Origin: Pasteurella dagmatis
GTDB taxonomy: Bacteria; Pseudomonadota; Gammaproteobacteria; Enterobacterales; Pasteurellaceae
Assembly (NCBI RefSeq): GCF_900186835.1
Contig: NZ_LT906448.1
Location: forward strand, 1,781,501-1,845,500
Length of the DNA: 64,000 nt
Direction: 5' to 3'
Shown here: one piece after another, positions 9,237 to 19,601 of the stretch
How positions within the stretch are numbered: position 1 is the stretch's first letter
How the letters are laid out: each line of letters begins with the position of its first letter
Program-made: the position numbers and the translations under genes
The notes under the pieces: generated by a model
Told to the model about the DNA's origin: nothing
Databases searched by the model: none
Seen by the model: the letters and a program-made list of their open reading frames with translations, nothing else

Positions 9237-10778
9237 ATGGTCAATAACTTAGCCTCAAACCAACCTACAGGCTCCGAATACCTAAAAGCGGTGCTCAGCT
9301 CAAAAGTATACGAAGTGGCACAAGTCACACCTCTACAAGAAATGCCAAAACTGTCTGAACGCTTAGGCAACAAAATCTTTATCAAACGTGAAGACCGCCA
9401 ACCTGTGCATAGTTTCAAACTACGTGGTGCTTATGCCATGATTGCAGGCTTAGACGAGGAGCAAAAACGTGCAGGGGTTATCGCAGCATCTGCGGGCAAC
9501 CATGCGCAAGGCGTTGCACTTTCAGCCAAACACCTCAACTTACATGCACTCATCGTGATGCCACAAAATACACCGAGCATCAAAGTGGAAGCTGTGCGTG
9601 GCTTCGGAGGAGAAGTATTATTGTACGGTGCGAATTTTGACGAAGCAAAAGCGAAGGCGATTGAGCTATCTGAAAGTAAAAATATGACCTTTATTCCACC
9701 ATTTGACCACCCTGCTGTAATCGCAGGTCAAGGTTCATTAGCAATGGAACTACTCCAACAAAACACTCAAATCGACCGCATCTTTGTGCCTGTCGGTGGT
9801 GGTGGGCTAATAGCTGGCATTGCGGTATTAATTAAACAATTAATGCCAGAAATTAAAGTAATCGGTGTTGAATCTAAAGACTCTGCGTGTTTATATCATG
9901 CGTTAAAAGCAGGCAAGCCTGTTGATTTAGACCGTGTTGGCTTATTTGCAGATGGTGTGGCAGTGAAACGTATTGGAGACGAAACGTTCCGTGTTTGCCA
10001 ACAATATATTGATGATGTCGTGCTCGTTGATGGCGATGAAATTTGTGCAGCAGTGAAAGATATTTTTGAGAATGTACGTGCTATTGCTGAACCCTCTGGT
10101 GCACTGTCATTAGCTGGATTAAAAAAATATGTGAAAGAACATAACATTCAAGGTGAAACGCTAGTTAATGTGCTTTCAGGAGCAAACTTGAACTTCCATA
10201 CCTTGCGCTATGTATCCGAGCGTTGCGAAATTGGCGAACAACACGAAGCCTTACTTGCGGTAACCATCCCAGAAAAACCAGGCAGCTTCTTAAAATTCTG
10301 TCATATTTTAGGCGCTGTGCCTGTAACAGAGTTTAAATACCGTTATGCTGATGATGCTCAAGCGTGCATCTTTGTGGGTGTTCGTATCAGCGGTGAAGAA
10401 GAGAAAAATAGCATTATCAACCAACTACAACATAATGGCTATGACCTAATCGACTTATCTAATGATGATATTGCGAAAACTCACGTGCGTTATATGATCG
10501 GAGGTCGCTCAAACAGCCATTTTAAAGAGCGTTTATATAGTTTCGAGTTCCCTGAGCAAAAGGGCGCATTATTGAAATTCCTTGAAACGCTTGGGCAAAC
10601 GCATTGGAATATTTCGTTGTTCCACTACCGTGCACATGGAGCGGACTACGGCAATGTCCTCGCGGGCTTCCAATTAAATGATGGCGATCTTGAAGCGTTC
10701 AACCAACATTTAGAAAAACTCGGCTACGTTTACCAAGATGTCACCGAAAGCCCTGCATATCGTTATTTTTTAGTCTAA
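9237..10778 (+). CDS. ilvA: Threonine dehydratase (biosynthetic)
   Basis: PLP enzyme that deaminates threonine to 2-ketobutyrate, the entry to isoleucine; normally feedback-inhibited by isoleucine. 513 residues with a catalytic domain (about 20-320) and two C-terminal ACT-like regulatory domains (about 330-415 and 425-505). The PLP lysine is in HSFKLRGA (residue 61), with SAGNHAQG and the phosphate-binding loop GGGGLIAG. The two ACT-like domains mark the biosynthetic rather than the catabolic (TdcB) type. It ends just before an uptake-signal terminator. Confidence 0.96.
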   Translation: MVNNLASNQPTGSEYLKAVLSSKVYEVAQVTPLQEMPKLSERLGNKIFIKREDRQPVHSFKLRGAYAMIAGLDEEQKRAGVIAASAGNHAQGVALSAKHLNLHALIVMPQNTPSIKVEAVRGFGGEVLLYGANFDEAKAKAIELSESKNMTFIPPFDHPAVIAGQGSLAMELLQQNTQIDRIFVPVGGGGLIAGIAVLIKQLMPEIKVIGVESKDSACLYHALKAGKPVDLDRVGLFADGVAVKRIGDETFRVCQQYIDDVVLVDGDEICAAVKDIFENVRAIAEPSGALSLAGLKKYVKEHNIQGETLVNVLSGANLNFHTLRYVSERCEIGEQHEALLAVTIPEKPGSFLKFCHILGAVPVTEFKYRYADDAQACIFVGVRISGEEEKNSIINQLQHNGYDLIDLSNDDIAKTHVRYMIGGRSNSHFKERLYSFEFPEQKGALLKFLETLGQTHWNISLFHYRAHGADYGNVLAGFQLNDGDLEAFNQHLEKLGYVYQDVTESPAYRYFLV

Positions 10779-10784
10779 ACCAAT

Positions 10785-10816
10785 AAAAAAGTGCGGTGAT
10801 TTTTACCGCACTTTTT
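10785..10816. terminator. Bidirectional terminator from paired uptake signals
   Basis: AAAAAAGTGCGGT (10785-10797) and ACCGCACTTTTT (10805-10816) form a stem with a 7-base loop and T/A runs on both sides. It lies between the convergent ilvA and the DUF3108-like gene and can serve both. Confidence 0.8.
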
Positions 10817-10828
10817 ATTTATCACAAC

Positions 10829-11464
10829 TTATTTCACAAAATCACTAAAGGTCAATTCGTAATTATCGCCATCGCGATTGTAAGAAATAAAGCGTGGGAA
10901 TTTTTCACCTGCAAATTTTTTCACCACAATATCTTTATCGCCAGTTTTAAATTGGTAAGTAATTTGTGTCATATCTTGCTTATTGTATTTGACGATATTT
11001 TCACTTCTTTTTACAAATACATTATGCATTGGATACAATTTCTTGCCGTTAGTAATTTGGAAATTTATTGGTAATTTATCGTAATAACTTAGCTGAAATG
11101 CCATTGTAAATAAGTCAAACGTTGGTAATTCTAACGCAGCTTTCGTTAAGCCACTTTTGACTTTTCCATATTCAATCGAATCACCTTGAATTTTTGAGAT
11201 AGCATAAGCTTTACCATTGCGGACATCTTTGTAGTCCACCATATTGAACTGCTTTGCCCCTTGAGTGCCTTTTGACAAAAACTCGATGTTATAAAGTGGC
11301 ACGTTGATTTTAGCATCAACGGAATATTTGGCTCCATCCGCTTTAAAATGCACATACGCCGGCATTAGATAATTTGAGCTGTATTTAATATTAAAATCTG
11401 CATTTGCCCATACATTTGAGACATACAATAACACTGAACAACATAAAATTTTTAAAAACTTCAC
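10829..11464 (-). CDS. Exported DUF3108-like protein
   Basis: About 211 residues with a signal peptide (KFLKILCCSVLLYVSNVWA) and a predicted beta-rich body starting ADFNIKYSSNYLMPAYVHF. The pattern resembles the DUF3108 family of periplasmic proteins of unknown function; this is from memory of the family. The frame is open to a TTG at 11485, but AGAGGAAA overlaps that region and lies at good distance from GTG codons at 11467 and 11464; 11464 was taken. No enzymatic motif was seen. It is transcribed alone, between the ilvA terminator and the TonB receptor. Confidence 0.7.
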   Translation of the reverse strand: MKFLKILCCSVLLYVSNVWANADFNIKYSSNYLMPAYVHFKADGAKYSVDAKINVPLYNIEFLSKGTQGAKQFNMVDYKDVRNGKAYAISKIQGDSIEYGKVKSGLTKAALELPTFDLFTMAFQLSYYDKLPINFQITNGKKLYPMHNVFVKRSENIVKYNKQDMTQITYQFKTGDKDIVVKKFAGEKFPRFISYNRDGDNYELTFSDFVK

Positions 11465-11609
11465 CACACTTTCCTCTAGTTTCAATCAGTTAAAAAGCAG
11501 AGTCTCTCTATAAATAGAGATAATCAAATTTGTATTGGCTTTGACAACAATACATCACAATAATTCTCATATAAATATTACTAATATACGTATCATATAA
11601 GAAATAGCA

Positions 11610-11640
11610 CAAAAACCGCACCTCATCACAAAGTGCGGTT
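11610..11640 (-). terminator. Terminator after the TonB-dependent receptor gene
   Basis: AACCGCAC (11614-11621) pairs with GTGCGGTT (11633-11640), and on the minus strand the stem is followed by a T-run. One arm is an uptake signal (11631-11639); the other arm is a shortened copy (ACCGCACC). Confidence 0.75.
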
Positions 11641-11660
11641 ATTATACATAATGTTTATGA

Positions 11661-14207
11661 TCAGAAACGATACTCTACACCAAGATGTAAAGTTCGACCA
11701 GGTGCGGTATTTAACCCCATATTATTTACATCTAAATAATAACGATTAAATACATTATCCATTGTCATCGTGAATTTAAGATGCTCAGATACATTATAGT
11801 TCGCATATAAATCCACTAAAGAGTAAGGTGCCCACTCAATACTTGAAGTATTCACAAAACGCTCGGCTGAAAGCACTGGTACAAGACGTTTACTATAATA
11901 GCTATAACGAGCGCCAATATCTAATTGCTCATTTAGCCAGCGTGAACCTAATGTAATATGTAAATTTAAGCGAGGAGGAACAGCATTATTTAGATTACTA
12001 CGATAAACATAACCTGAATTACATTGTGCTTCTTTTCCTGCTTGTTCAGGCGTTAAACAAAATTGTGTTTTTGTATAATAAGTGCCGGATAACTTCGTAT
12101 AAAACTTACGCATATCGTAATAAGCTGATGCTTCAAAACCCGTGAACTGAGCACTTTGAATATTTAAAGTTTGCGTGATACCACTTTTACGATCAAAGCT
12201 TCGAGTTAAGTAATCATCCACATTGTTATGAAAATAGGCTAATTTAAAACCAACAACATTATCTCTATTGCCAATATTTTCGTAAAATCCATTGATACCT
12301 AATTCCCAATTTTTAGCACGCTCAGCCTTAAGACGCTCTAAATTATCTGCTGTTGATTGCATACTCCAACCTTTAGTTGCTTGGAATAAACTTGGTGAAC
12401 GCAGTGATTGCGCATATTTCACGTAAAGCGTAGTGCCTTTCATAATTTCTGAACTGAGCATCACAATCGGTGAAAATCCTTTATTTTTAATTGGTTCTTG
12501 TTTATGCACAACATATTTATATTGCGGTATAAAATCAATTCTACCGTCTGGACGAGGTACTGGTTTATCACCAATATGCACTTTTTCTTCTCGTACAACA
12601 TAATCATAAATTGTTGAGCGCATATAACGTAATCCAACGTCAGCTTTTAGCCAAGATACAAATGGATAACTCACATTAATAAATGCACTCATTTCTTTCC
12701 GTTTACCATCACGAACATAGAGTGGGGCAATCGCATTATCGGGATAGCCTTTTTCTCTGACTCTTTGCAACGCATTACGAGGTGGATAAATACGCTCATA
12801 GTTATGCGCAACACCATATTTCAGAGTTAAAGGTTGGTTGTTAATTTGAAAAATACTTGTGTTAGCAATACTCAATCCTTTTTGTTTTGAAATCAAAAAG
12901 TGAGCATGGCGACTAGATAATGAATAGCCATATTCTTCAATAAGTGGAGTAAAATTTGATGAGTCACTATGTGTATAATAAGTATTGATATTCAAATTTA
13001 TATAGGGATTATTCGGGTTATATTGATAACTTAAATTATAGTTATCTACCTTCACTTCTGTCCCCTCACCTTGCAGTGCACCATAAGCCCTAAAATTTAA
13101 AATTGAACTCATGATTTCACCGAAATGGCTACGATAATGACGATATGCTATCCCTAAACGATGCTCACTATTATAAAAATTGACTTTCGCTAAATAGGAG
13201 TCATTATTTTGTGATGTATTCAGGGCTTCTTCACCAGGACGATAAAGTGTGCTTCGGTTTTCCTTAAATGACAGTATACCTAATTCAACTTCTTCATGTT
13301 TACGTGGTTCTTCAACCTCAACATAATCTTCTTCAAATTTAATATTATCAATTTGTGGTGTTTGCCCATGCCTTCCCACAAAGTAGTTTCCTTGTTTACG
13401 CTTAGCATATGCTAAGACAAAATCAGCATTATCCCATTTTTTAGCAAATGCAATACTGTAATTATAAGAGTTGAAATCAAGTCCATGAGAAGAATAACGT
13501 GCATTGGGCGCATAAGTTTGTGCTTTGCATAATCCCGTTGTATTGCTAAGACATTTATGAATATACCTTGTTTGATAACCCCCTCTAGTATAATTTGCAG
13601 GAGGTGCAACAGTATTTGTCATTGTGCCTAGTTTTAAGCGAACGCCCCAATCTTTACCTTCTGTAACAATGTCTTTCCAGCTAATCGTATTCATACGTAC
13701 AACACCACCAATGGCACCTGTTGCATCATTCGCTAAAGAAGGTCCTTTCTCAATCTCAACTTGGCTTATTAAATCAGGATCTAAGTATGTACGTGTCGAT
13801 GAGCCAGCATAGCCTTGCCAAGATGGGACTGACTGTAATCCATTATCTACCCAAACAGGTACTCTATTTTCATTGGCGATACCTCTAATATTGACTGAAA
13901 GTGCACCACTATTACGCTTATTCCCAACAATCACACTTGGTACACCTGATAGAAAGTCTCCAACAGAGCTTCCTCTAAACTGAGTAATTTCAGATTGAGT
14001 TAAATAAGAATAAGAGCCAGCAGACAAGTAAGTTTTGATCAAGCTCTCATCATACTCTCCACCTTTTTCACTCTCATTAACATGAATAGTCTCTAATTTA
14101 TTTATGGTTGTTTTTTCTGTGTTGGACTCAGCAAAAGCAACTGTTGGTATTGCTAAAACCATACTGAAGCTTAAACTAAGTGAACCTACCAGCACTTTCT
14201 GTTGCAT
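11661..14207 (-). CDS. TonB-dependent outer-membrane receptor, probably for iron or heme
   Basis: 848-residue outer-membrane gated channel that takes up a large ligand with TonB energy. It has a signal peptide ending AFA, a TonB box ETIHV (about residues 39-43), a plug domain with VNIRGIANENRVPVWVDNG and VEIEKGPS, then a 22-strand barrel ending in the terminal aromatic VEYRF. A perfect Fur-box-like dyad lies just upstream, which points to iron, heme or a siderophore as ligand. A loop with paired cysteines (HKCLSNTTGLCK) and another (CLTPEQAGKEAQC) are likely extracellular disulfide loops. The precise ligand cannot be assigned; no FRAP/NPNL heme signature was recognised. Confidence 0.88.
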   Translation of the reverse strand: MQQKVLVGSLSLSFSMVLAIPTVAFAESNTEKTTINKLETIHVNESEKGGEYDESLIKTYLSAGSYSYLTQSEITQFRGSSVGDFLSGVPSVIVGNKRNSGALSVNIRGIANENRVPVWVDNGLQSVPSWQGYAGSSTRTYLDPDLISQVEIEKGPSLANDATGAIGGVVRMNTISWKDIVTEGKDWGVRLKLGTMTNTVAPPANYTRGGYQTRYIHKCLSNTTGLCKAQTYAPNARYSSHGLDFNSYNYSIAFAKKWDNADFVLAYAKRKQGNYFVGRHGQTPQIDNIKFEEDYVEVEEPRKHEEVELGILSFKENRSTLYRPGEEALNTSQNNDSYLAKVNFYNSEHRLGIAYRHYRSHFGEIMSSILNFRAYGALQGEGTEVKVDNYNLSYQYNPNNPYINLNINTYYTHSDSSNFTPLIEEYGYSLSSRHAHFLISKQKGLSIANTSIFQINNQPLTLKYGVAHNYERIYPPRNALQRVREKGYPDNAIAPLYVRDGKRKEMSAFINVSYPFVSWLKADVGLRYMRSTIYDYVVREEKVHIGDKPVPRPDGRIDFIPQYKYVVHKQEPIKNKGFSPIVMLSSEIMKGTTLYVKYAQSLRSPSLFQATKGWSMQSTADNLERLKAERAKNWELGINGFYENIGNRDNVVGFKLAYFHNNVDDYLTRSFDRKSGITQTLNIQSAQFTGFEASAYYDMRKFYTKLSGTYYTKTQFCLTPEQAGKEAQCNSGYVYRSNLNNAVPPRLNLHITLGSRWLNEQLDIGARYSYYSKRLVPVLSAERFVNTSSIEWAPYSLVDLYANYNVSEHLKFTMTMDNVFNRYYLDVNNMGLNTAPGRTLHLGVEYRF

Positions 14208-14228
14208 GTTTTCTCCTTATTTTTACTA

Positions 14229-14247
14229 AATGATAATGAATATCATT
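14229..14247. promoter_or_regulatory. Fur box upstream of the TonB-dependent receptor
   Basis: AATGATA-ATGAA-TATCATT is a perfect 7+5+7 dyad that closely matches the 19-bp Fur box. It is centred about 30 bases before the receptor start codon, so iron-dependent repression is expected. Confidence 0.8.
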
Positions 14248-14282
14248 ACAATCTATCGATATTTTTAAGGGAATGCAATCCT

Positions 14283-14310
14283 CTATCATAAAAACTCTTT
14301 TTTATGATAG
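14283..14310. repeat. Inverted repeat upstream of the receptor gene
   Basis: CTATCATAAAAA (14283-14294) pairs with TTTTTATGATAG (14299-14310) around a short loop. It lies between the trpS terminator and the Fur box. It may be a second terminator arm or an operator; which one is unclear. Confidence 0.5.
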
Positions 14311-14319
14311 AAATAAAAA

Positions 14320-14348
14320 AACCGCACTTTTTACTCCAAAGTGCGGTT
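14320..14348 (-). terminator. trpS terminator from paired uptake signals
   Basis: AACCGCACTTT (14320-14330) and AAAGTGCGGTT (14338-14348) form an 11-bp stem; on the minus strand it is followed by a run of T. It ends the rpe-gph-trpS transcript. Confidence 0.82.
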
Positions 14349-14373
14349 CAGTTTTAAAAGATAAGTGAAGTAA

Positions 14374-15372
14374 TTACGCTACAAAACCAACAGCTTGGTA
14401 AACAGCATCTAAAGTTTTCTTCGCACGTTCACGCGCTTTTTCTGCCCCTTCACGAGCAATTTTATTTAGCAACTCTTCGTTATTGCGGAAATGATGGAAA
14501 CGTTCTTGTAATGTAATTAGCATTGCTGATACTTCATCTGCTACAGCACCTTTCAAGTGACCATACATTTTGCCTTCAAATTCTGCTTCAAGCTCTGAGA
14601 TAGATTTGCCTGTTACACCAGATAAAATATCTAATAAGTTAGACACGCCCGCTTTGTTTTTCACATCATAGCGAACGACAGGTGGCTCATCTGAGTCTGT
14701 CACCGCACGTTTGATTTTCTTCGCAACAGCTTTTGGATCTTCTAATAAACCAATTACGTTATTGCGATTCTCGTCTGATTTTGACATTTTCTTTTCAGGT
14801 TCAAGCAATGACATTACACGTGCCCCTGCTTTCGGAATAAACGGCTCTGGCACCGCAAATAAGTCGCCATACAGCGCATTAAAACGGTTTGCAATATCAC
14901 GTGTGATTTCTAAATGTTGTTTTTGGTCTTCACCAACAGGGACTTGATTTGCTTGATATAACAAAATATCTGCAGCCATTAACACGGGGTAAGTGAATAA
15001 ACCAACATTGATATTTTCTGCGTGGCGAGCAGATTTATCTTTGAATTGTGTCATTCGCCCCATTTCACCGAAATAAGTATAGCAATTGAGTATCCAAGCT
15101 AATTGTGTGTGTTCTGGCACGTGTGATTGGATAAAAATAGTGCTTTTTTCAGGATCAATCCCACAAGCTAAATAAAGTGCTAATACATCTAAGGTGGCTT
15201 TACGCAATGCAGCAGGATCTTGACGAACAGTAATCGCATGTAAATCTACGATACAGAATAAACATTCATAATCATCTTGCATTTTGACCCATTGACGTAA
15301 AGCACCAAGATAGTTACCAATTGTCAGTTCTCCCGATGGCTGTACACCACTTAATACAACAGGTTTTGTCAT
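14374..15372 (-). CDS. trpS: Tryptophanyl-tRNA synthetase
   Basis: Class I aminoacyl-tRNA synthetase that charges tRNA-Trp, 332 residues. The HIGH-type motif appears as TIGN near residue 17 and the KMSKS motif is intact in EKKMSKSDE (about residue 195). GVQPSG at the N terminus is typical. It lies ten bases after gph on the minus strand, in the run rpe-gph-trpS, an arrangement also seen in other gammaproteobacteria. Confidence 0.97.
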   Translation of the reverse strand: MTKPVVLSGVQPSGELTIGNYLGALRQWVKMQDDYECLFCIVDLHAITVRQDPAALRKATLDVLALYLACGIDPEKSTIFIQSHVPEHTQLAWILNCYTYFGEMGRMTQFKDKSARHAENINVGLFTYPVLMAADILLYQANQVPVGEDQKQHLEITRDIANRFNALYGDLFAVPEPFIPKAGARVMSLLEPEKKMSKSDENRNNVIGLLEDPKAVAKKIKRAVTDSDEPPVVRYDVKNKAGVSNLLDILSGVTGKSISELEAEFEGKMYGHLKGAVADEVSAMLITLQERFHHFRNNEELLNKIAREGAEKARERAKKTLDAVYQAVGFVA

Positions 15373-15381
15373 TGTTATTCC

Positions 15382-16056
15382 TTATTTTAAAATCGTTAAA
15401 ATATCTGCAAAATCATCAAACACCCAATCTGGATTTGCCTCAGAAATTGGAATGTTATAGTTGTAGCCATAAGTTAAACCAACCACTGGGCAGCCTGCTG
15501 AATGTGCAGCTAAAATATCATTTTTAGAATCGCCTACAAATAAAATTTGTTTTGGATATAAGCCAAATTTACCACATAAATAATACAATGGCGCTGGGTG
15601 TGGCTTAATCGCTGGTAAAGATTGTCCGCCTAATAGCTCGCTAAATAAATGGTCGATACCAAATGCAGCTAACACTGGTTGAACGTGTTTTGTTGGCTTG
15701 TTGGTCACCACAGCTAAGGTGTAACCTTGTGCTTTTAGTTGTTCCAACGTGTCTTTCACATTCGGATACAAACGACTTACATTGCATAAGTTTTCACCAT
15801 AATAGAAACCAAAACGGCGTTTTACTTCACGAATTTGTTCATCATTCAGGTTTTTACCTGTTTGCTCTTTTGCCCATTCTAAAGCACGAGCAATTAAAAT
15901 ATCTGCACCATTACCAATCCAAGTGAGCACCAATTCTTCTGATGCTTGGGGTAAATCAAATTCCGCTAACGCTGAATTCACCGAGAGTGCCAAATCTGGC
16001 AAGCTATTGACTAAGGTGCCATCAAGGTCAAAGCCAATCAATTTAAATTGTGTCAT
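15382..16056 (-). CDS. gph: Phosphoglycolate phosphatase
   Basis: HAD phosphatase that removes phosphate from 2-phosphoglycolate, 224 residues. Motif I is GFDLDGTLVNS (about residue 8), motif II TNKP (about 117), and motif IV FVGDSKNDILAA. The helical cap lies between motifs I and II. Its place between rpe and trpS is the usual context for Gph, which supports the specific name among many HAD phosphatases. Confidence 0.92.
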   Translation of the reverse strand: MTQFKLIGFDLDGTLVNSLPDLALSVNSALAEFDLPQASEELVLTWIGNGADILIARALEWAKEQTGKNLNDEQIREVKRRFGFYYGENLCNVSRLYPNVKDTLEQLKAQGYTLAVVTNKPTKHVQPVLAAFGIDHLFSELLGGQSLPAIKPHPAPLYYLCGKFGLYPKQILFVGDSKNDILAAHSAGCPVVGLTYGYNYNIPISEANPDWVFDDFADILTILK

Positions 16057-16074
16057 TTTCTACCGCACTTTTTA

Positions 16075-16743
16075 TTAAACAGTTGCTAATTGTTGACGCA
16101 TTTCGTCAATCACTTTCTTATAATCTGGCTGATCAAAAATTGCAGAACCAGCAACAAACATATCAGCACCGGCTTTCGCAATTTCCGCAATATTATTTAC
16201 TTTAACACCGCCGTCGACTTCCAAGCGAATATCAAAACCGCTATCGTCAATACGCTTGCGCACTTCACGCAACTTATCTAAAGTGCTTGGAATGAAAGAT
16301 TGTCCACCAAAACCTGGGTTAACTGACATCAATAAAATAACGTCAACTTTATCCATTACATAATCTAAATAGCTTAGTGGTGTTGCCGGATTAAACACAA
16401 GACCTGATTTACAACCACAATCACGCACTAGCTGTAACGAGCGATCAATATGTTCTGTCGCTTCGGGATGAAAAGTGATGTAAGTTGCTCCTGCTTTAGC
16501 AAAATCTGGAATTATGCGATCAACAGGTTTCACCATTAAATGCACATCAATTGGCGCAGTAATACCGTAATCACGCAGTGCCTTACATATAGGAGGACCG
16601 AAAGTTAAGTTTGGTACGTAGTGATTATCCATTACATCAAAATGGATAATATCCGCACCAGAATTTAAAACATTTTGAACATCTTCACCTAAACGGGCTA
16701 AATCCGCAGATAAAATAGAAGGTGCAATTAAATAAGGTTTCAT
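16075..16743 (-). CDS. rpe: Ribulose-phosphate 3-epimerase
   Basis: Pentose-phosphate enzyme that interconverts ribulose-5-phosphate and xylulose-5-phosphate, a TIM barrel of 222 residues. Visible marks are [13 protein letters not shown] at the N terminus, [17 protein letters not shown] (metal-binding His/Asp), [14 protein letters not shown] and the second catalytic aspartate in LEVDGGV. The ATG at 16743 was chosen over a GTG at 16755 because the GTG overlaps the GAGG Shine-Dalgarno. First gene of rpe-gph-trpS. Confidence 0.96.
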   Translation of the reverse strand: MKPYLIAPSILSADLARLGEDVQNVLNSGADIIHFDVMDNHYVPNLTFGPPICKALRDYGITAPIDVHLMVKPVDRIIPDFAKAGATYITFHPEATEHIDRSLQLVRDCGCKSGLVFNPATPLSYLDYVMDKVDVILLMSVNPGFGGQSFIPSTLDKLREVRKRIDDSGFDIRLEVDGGVKVNNIAEIAKAGADMFVAGSAIFDQPDYKKVIDEMRQQLATV

Positions 16744-16846
16744 CGTTGACCTCACTTGTTAACAAGTTGTTAAACTAAACGCTTGCAAAGCGAAAATATT
16801 GCGTTTAGTGTACTACTTTATGTTTGAATTATTAAGGAAATTCTTT

Positions 16847-17479
16847 ATGGAACAGTTTTTACAAGGATTTTTTGTCACCTCTGGTTTGATTATAGCAATC
16901 GGGGCACAAAATGCGTTTGTATTGAAACAAGGATTACTTAAACAAAATATTCTTTCAGTGATTTTAACCTGCTTTATTTGCGACATTGTTTTGATTTCAT
17001 TAGGCGTATTAGGTCTAGGCTCACTCATTAGCCAAAGCCCAATGGCAATAGTCTCGCTCGCATTTTTAGGTAGTACATTTTTGCTTTTTTATGGTTTAAA
17101 AGCCTTTCTTTCCGCTTATCAAGGCAATGCCTCCCTTGCACTCGAAGAACAAGAAAATACACCTCAACGAAGCATACACGCCGTGATTGCAACCTTATTG
17201 ATTACGCTACTGAACCCACACGTTTATTTAGATACTGTCGTGATTTTAGGTGGGATTGCTGGTACCTTGGCATTTGATGAAAAATTGCTTTTTTTAGGTG
17301 GTTCATTGTTAATGTCAGCATTATGGTTTTTCAGCTTAGGTTATGGTGCAAGATTATTAATCCCATTTTTCCGCAGACCAATTACTTGGCGCATTCTAGA
17401 TCTCGTAATTGGTGTGATCATGTGGGCAATTGCTATCAGCTTGATACATTATGGCATCACTTTATTTAAGACGTTATAG
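16847..17479 (+). CDS. argO: LysE-family amino acid exporter, ArgO-like
   Basis: 210-residue inner-membrane exporter of the LysE family with about six hydrophobic segments. AIGAQNAFVLKQGL near residue 20 is the family signature, and LNPHVYLDTVVILG is the mid-protein motif. In E. coli the relative ArgO exports arginine and canavanine; lysine is also possible. AAGGAAA precedes the ATG at 16847; the upstream in-frame ATGs lack a ribosome site and add a poorly conserved extension. Transcribed alone, divergent from rpe. Confidence 0.85.
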   Translation: MEQFLQGFFVTSGLIIAIGAQNAFVLKQGLLKQNILSVILTCFICDIVLISLGVLGLGSLISQSPMAIVSLAFLGSTFLLFYGLKAFLSAYQGNASLALEEQENTPQRSIHAVIATLLITLLNPHVYLDTVVILGGIAGTLAFDEKLLFLGGSLLMSALWFFSLGYGARLLIPFFRRPITWRILDLVIGVIMWAIAISLIHYGITLFKTL

Positions 17480-17573
17480 AACAAAATCAATTAAAAGAAA
17501 TAAAGATGAGAAGATAAATTGTTTTTCAATCAACAATGCCTTTGCTACAATTTTGACCTAATCTAAAAATGAA

Positions 17574-18056
17574 ATGAGCAAAATGACCCAAAATTTAACC
17601 GCACTTTGTCCCTGTCAATCAGGTCAAATTTATCAAGATTGCTGTGCACGATTCCATCAACAACAGCAATTTCCCACCAATGCAGTACAATTGATGCGTT
17701 CTCGCTATACCGCCTACGTATTGAAAAATATTGATTATATTGTGCAAACCACTGTACCAAGTCAGCAACATTTACTGCCAATTTCAGAATTAAAAGACTG
17801 GGCGGAACAAACACAATGGGTAGGATTAACCATTATCAAACATGAACGACTGTCTAAAACCCACAGTACAGTTGAGTTTGATGCACACTTTGCCTGTGAT
17901 AAAGGCTCACAAGTACATAATGAGAAATCGCTGTTTGTGAATATTGAAGAGCGTTGGTATTTTGTCGATCCAACAGTTCCGTTACCTACAATGAAACAGC
18001 CTTGTCTTTGTGGCTCAAATAAAAAATTCAAACATTGTTGTGGAGGTTTACTGTGA
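17574..18056 (+). CDS. YchJ-like SEC-C motif protein
   Basis: 160-residue cytoplasmic protein of the UPF0225/YchJ type. It has a cysteine-rich N terminus ([17 protein letters not shown], about residues 13-29), a central NTF2-like region and a C-terminal SEC-C zinc-binding motif ([15 protein letters not shown]). SEC-C motifs bind zinc and occur in SecA and other proteins; function here is unknown. A second ATG at 17583 begins [11 protein letters not shown] and is also possible. The end overlaps the next gene by four bases (GTGA), so the two are translationally coupled. Confidence 0.85.
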   Translation: MSKMTQNLTALCPCQSGQIYQDCCARFHQQQQFPTNAVQLMRSRYTAYVLKNIDYIVQTTVPSQQHLLPISELKDWAEQTQWVGLTIIKHERLSKTHSTVEFDAHFACDKGSQVHNEKSLFVNIEERWYFVDPTVPLPTMKQPCLCGSNKKFKHCCGGLL

Positions 18057-19003
18057 ACAACATTTTTAAAAATACCTTACTTTTCTCAAAATTGTTTTGG
18101 CTTCGTTTTCAACAAAATAAATTAAGCCAAGCTGCCGGTTATTTAACTTATAGTACAATGCTAGCGCTAGTACCGCTGGTAATGGTAGTGTTTTCTGTAT
18201 TTTCTGCCTTCCCTGTTTTTAACGAGGTTACAGGGGAATTAAAAGGCTTTATTTTCGACAATTTTGCACCACAAGCTAGTGATATGGTAGGGCAATATAT
18301 TGATGAATTTGTCAGTAATTCCAAGCAAATGAGTGCTGTCGGTGTAATCAGTTTAGTAGTTGTCGCATTAATGTTAATTAACTCTATTGATCGTACACTT
18401 AACTCAATTTGGCACGATACTACCATTCGTCCCCTCGTCTTTTCATTTGCCATTTATTGGCTAATTTTGACACTAGGTCCACTACTAATTGGCGCAAGTA
18501 TTGGTGTGAGCTCTTACATTGCCACAATGTTGAATGAAAACATTTCATTGCCATTTGGTCTAAAACTGCTGAGTTTTGTGCCATTCTTTTTAACGTGGTT
18601 GATCTTCACTTTGATTTACAGCGTTGTGCCAAATAAAAAAGTAAAAATTACTCATTCAGCTATTGGGGCATTAGTTGCAGCAGTTTTCTTCACATTGGGT
18701 AAACAAGCATTCCTTTGGTATGTCACTAATTTCCCATCATATCAATTAATTTATGGTGCGATGGCGACCTTGCCAATTATGTTATTATGGATCCAGCTCA
18801 GCTGGGTGGTGATTCTAATTGGTGCACAATTAGCTTCTGTACTAGCTGACTACAGCTTGTGTAAGAAAGGTGAAATAAGCGTTGAGGAGCTTGTAGAAGC
18901 GGATACTAGCGAACCGGCATTACAACAAAAAATCAAAAAAACTGAACTAGAACTTAAAGCAGAAATTGCACAACGCAAACAACTACTGGAGAAACAAGGA
19001 TGA
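18053..19003 (+). CDS. yihY: YihY/BrkB-family inner-membrane protein
   Basis: 316-residue polytopic membrane protein with about six hydrophobic segments and a charged C-terminal tail. [20 protein letters not shown] is the family signature. It was once annotated as ribonuclease BN, but that activity belongs to another gene; its role is uncharacterised. The GTG at 18053 is used because GGAGG lies six bases before it and it overlaps the previous stop as GTGA. The 3' end overlaps dtd as ATGA, so ychJ-like, yihY and dtd form an overlapping operon. Confidence 0.9.
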   Translation: MNNIFKNTLLFSKLFWLRFQQNKLSQAAGYLTYSTMLALVPLVMVVFSVFSAFPVFNEVTGELKGFIFDNFAPQASDMVGQYIDEFVSNSKQMSAVGVISLVVVALMLINSIDRTLNSIWHDTTIRPLVFSFAIYWLILTLGPLLIGASIGVSSYIATMLNENISLPFGLKLLSFVPFFLTWLIFTLIYSVVPNKKVKITHSAIGALVAAVFFTLGKQAFLWYVTNFPSYQLIYGAMATLPIMLLWIQLSWVVILIGAQLASVLADYSLCKKGEISVEELVEADTSEPALQQKIKKTELELKAEIAQRKQLLEKQG

Positions 19004-19434
19004 TTGCATTGATTCAGCGTGTTACGCAGGCAAAAGTGGAAGTTGATAATCAAATTGTTGGTGAAATTGGACAAGGTTTATTAGTCTTACTCGGCGTACA
19101 AAAAGAAGATGATAAAACCAAAGCCGATCGTCTAATCGAAAAAGTGCTTAATTATCGTGTGTTTGGTGATGAAGAAGGCAAGATGAACCTCAATGTGCAA
19201 CAAATTAATGGACAGGTGTTGGTAGTCTCTCAATTTACTTTAGCTGCCGATACACAAAAAGGTTTACGTCCAAGTTTTTCTCGCGGTGCACCACCAGCCC
19301 TTGCAGAAGAATTATATGATTATGTAGTGCAAAAGTGCGGTGAGAAAATTAAAACATCTAGCGGTCAATTTGCCGCAGATATGCAAGTGAGCTTAACTAA
19401 TGATGGTCCAGTTACATTTTGGTTAGAAATATAA
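19000..19434 (+). CDS. dtd: D-aminoacyl-tRNA deacylase
   Basis: Trans-editing enzyme that removes D-amino acids (and glycine from tRNA-Ala) from mischarged tRNA. 144 residues, the family size. Family motifs are visible: the SQFTL motif in [10 protein letters not shown] (about residue 76) and the late [10 protein letters not shown], with the Gly-cisPro residues. The ATG overlaps the yihY stop. An uptake signal lies inside the gene (19333). Confidence 0.96.
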   Translation: MIALIQRVTQAKVEVDNQIVGEIGQGLLVLLGVQKEDDKTKADRLIEKVLNYRVFGDEEGKMNLNVQQINGQVLVVSQFTLAADTQKGLRPSFSRGAPPALAEELYDYVVQKCGEKIKTSSGQFAADMQVSLTNDGPVTFWLEI

Positions 19435-19601
19435 AAATAATTTGTTAGAACAGTTAAATATTTTTATGTTGTGTGAACATATTCAATGCCAAAAATTAAT
19501 AAAATTGAGCAAATATCAGTAAGGATAGAATAAACCTATATACTTCAGATTGTTTTAAAAATATCGATATTCTTAAAAAACGTAAATCAGTTAAAAAAAT
19601 A

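Noticed and set aside
10796-11074. Plus-strand 92-codon ORF after ilvA
   Set aside because: It lies over the DUF3108-like gene on the other strand and begins inside the uptake-signal terminator.
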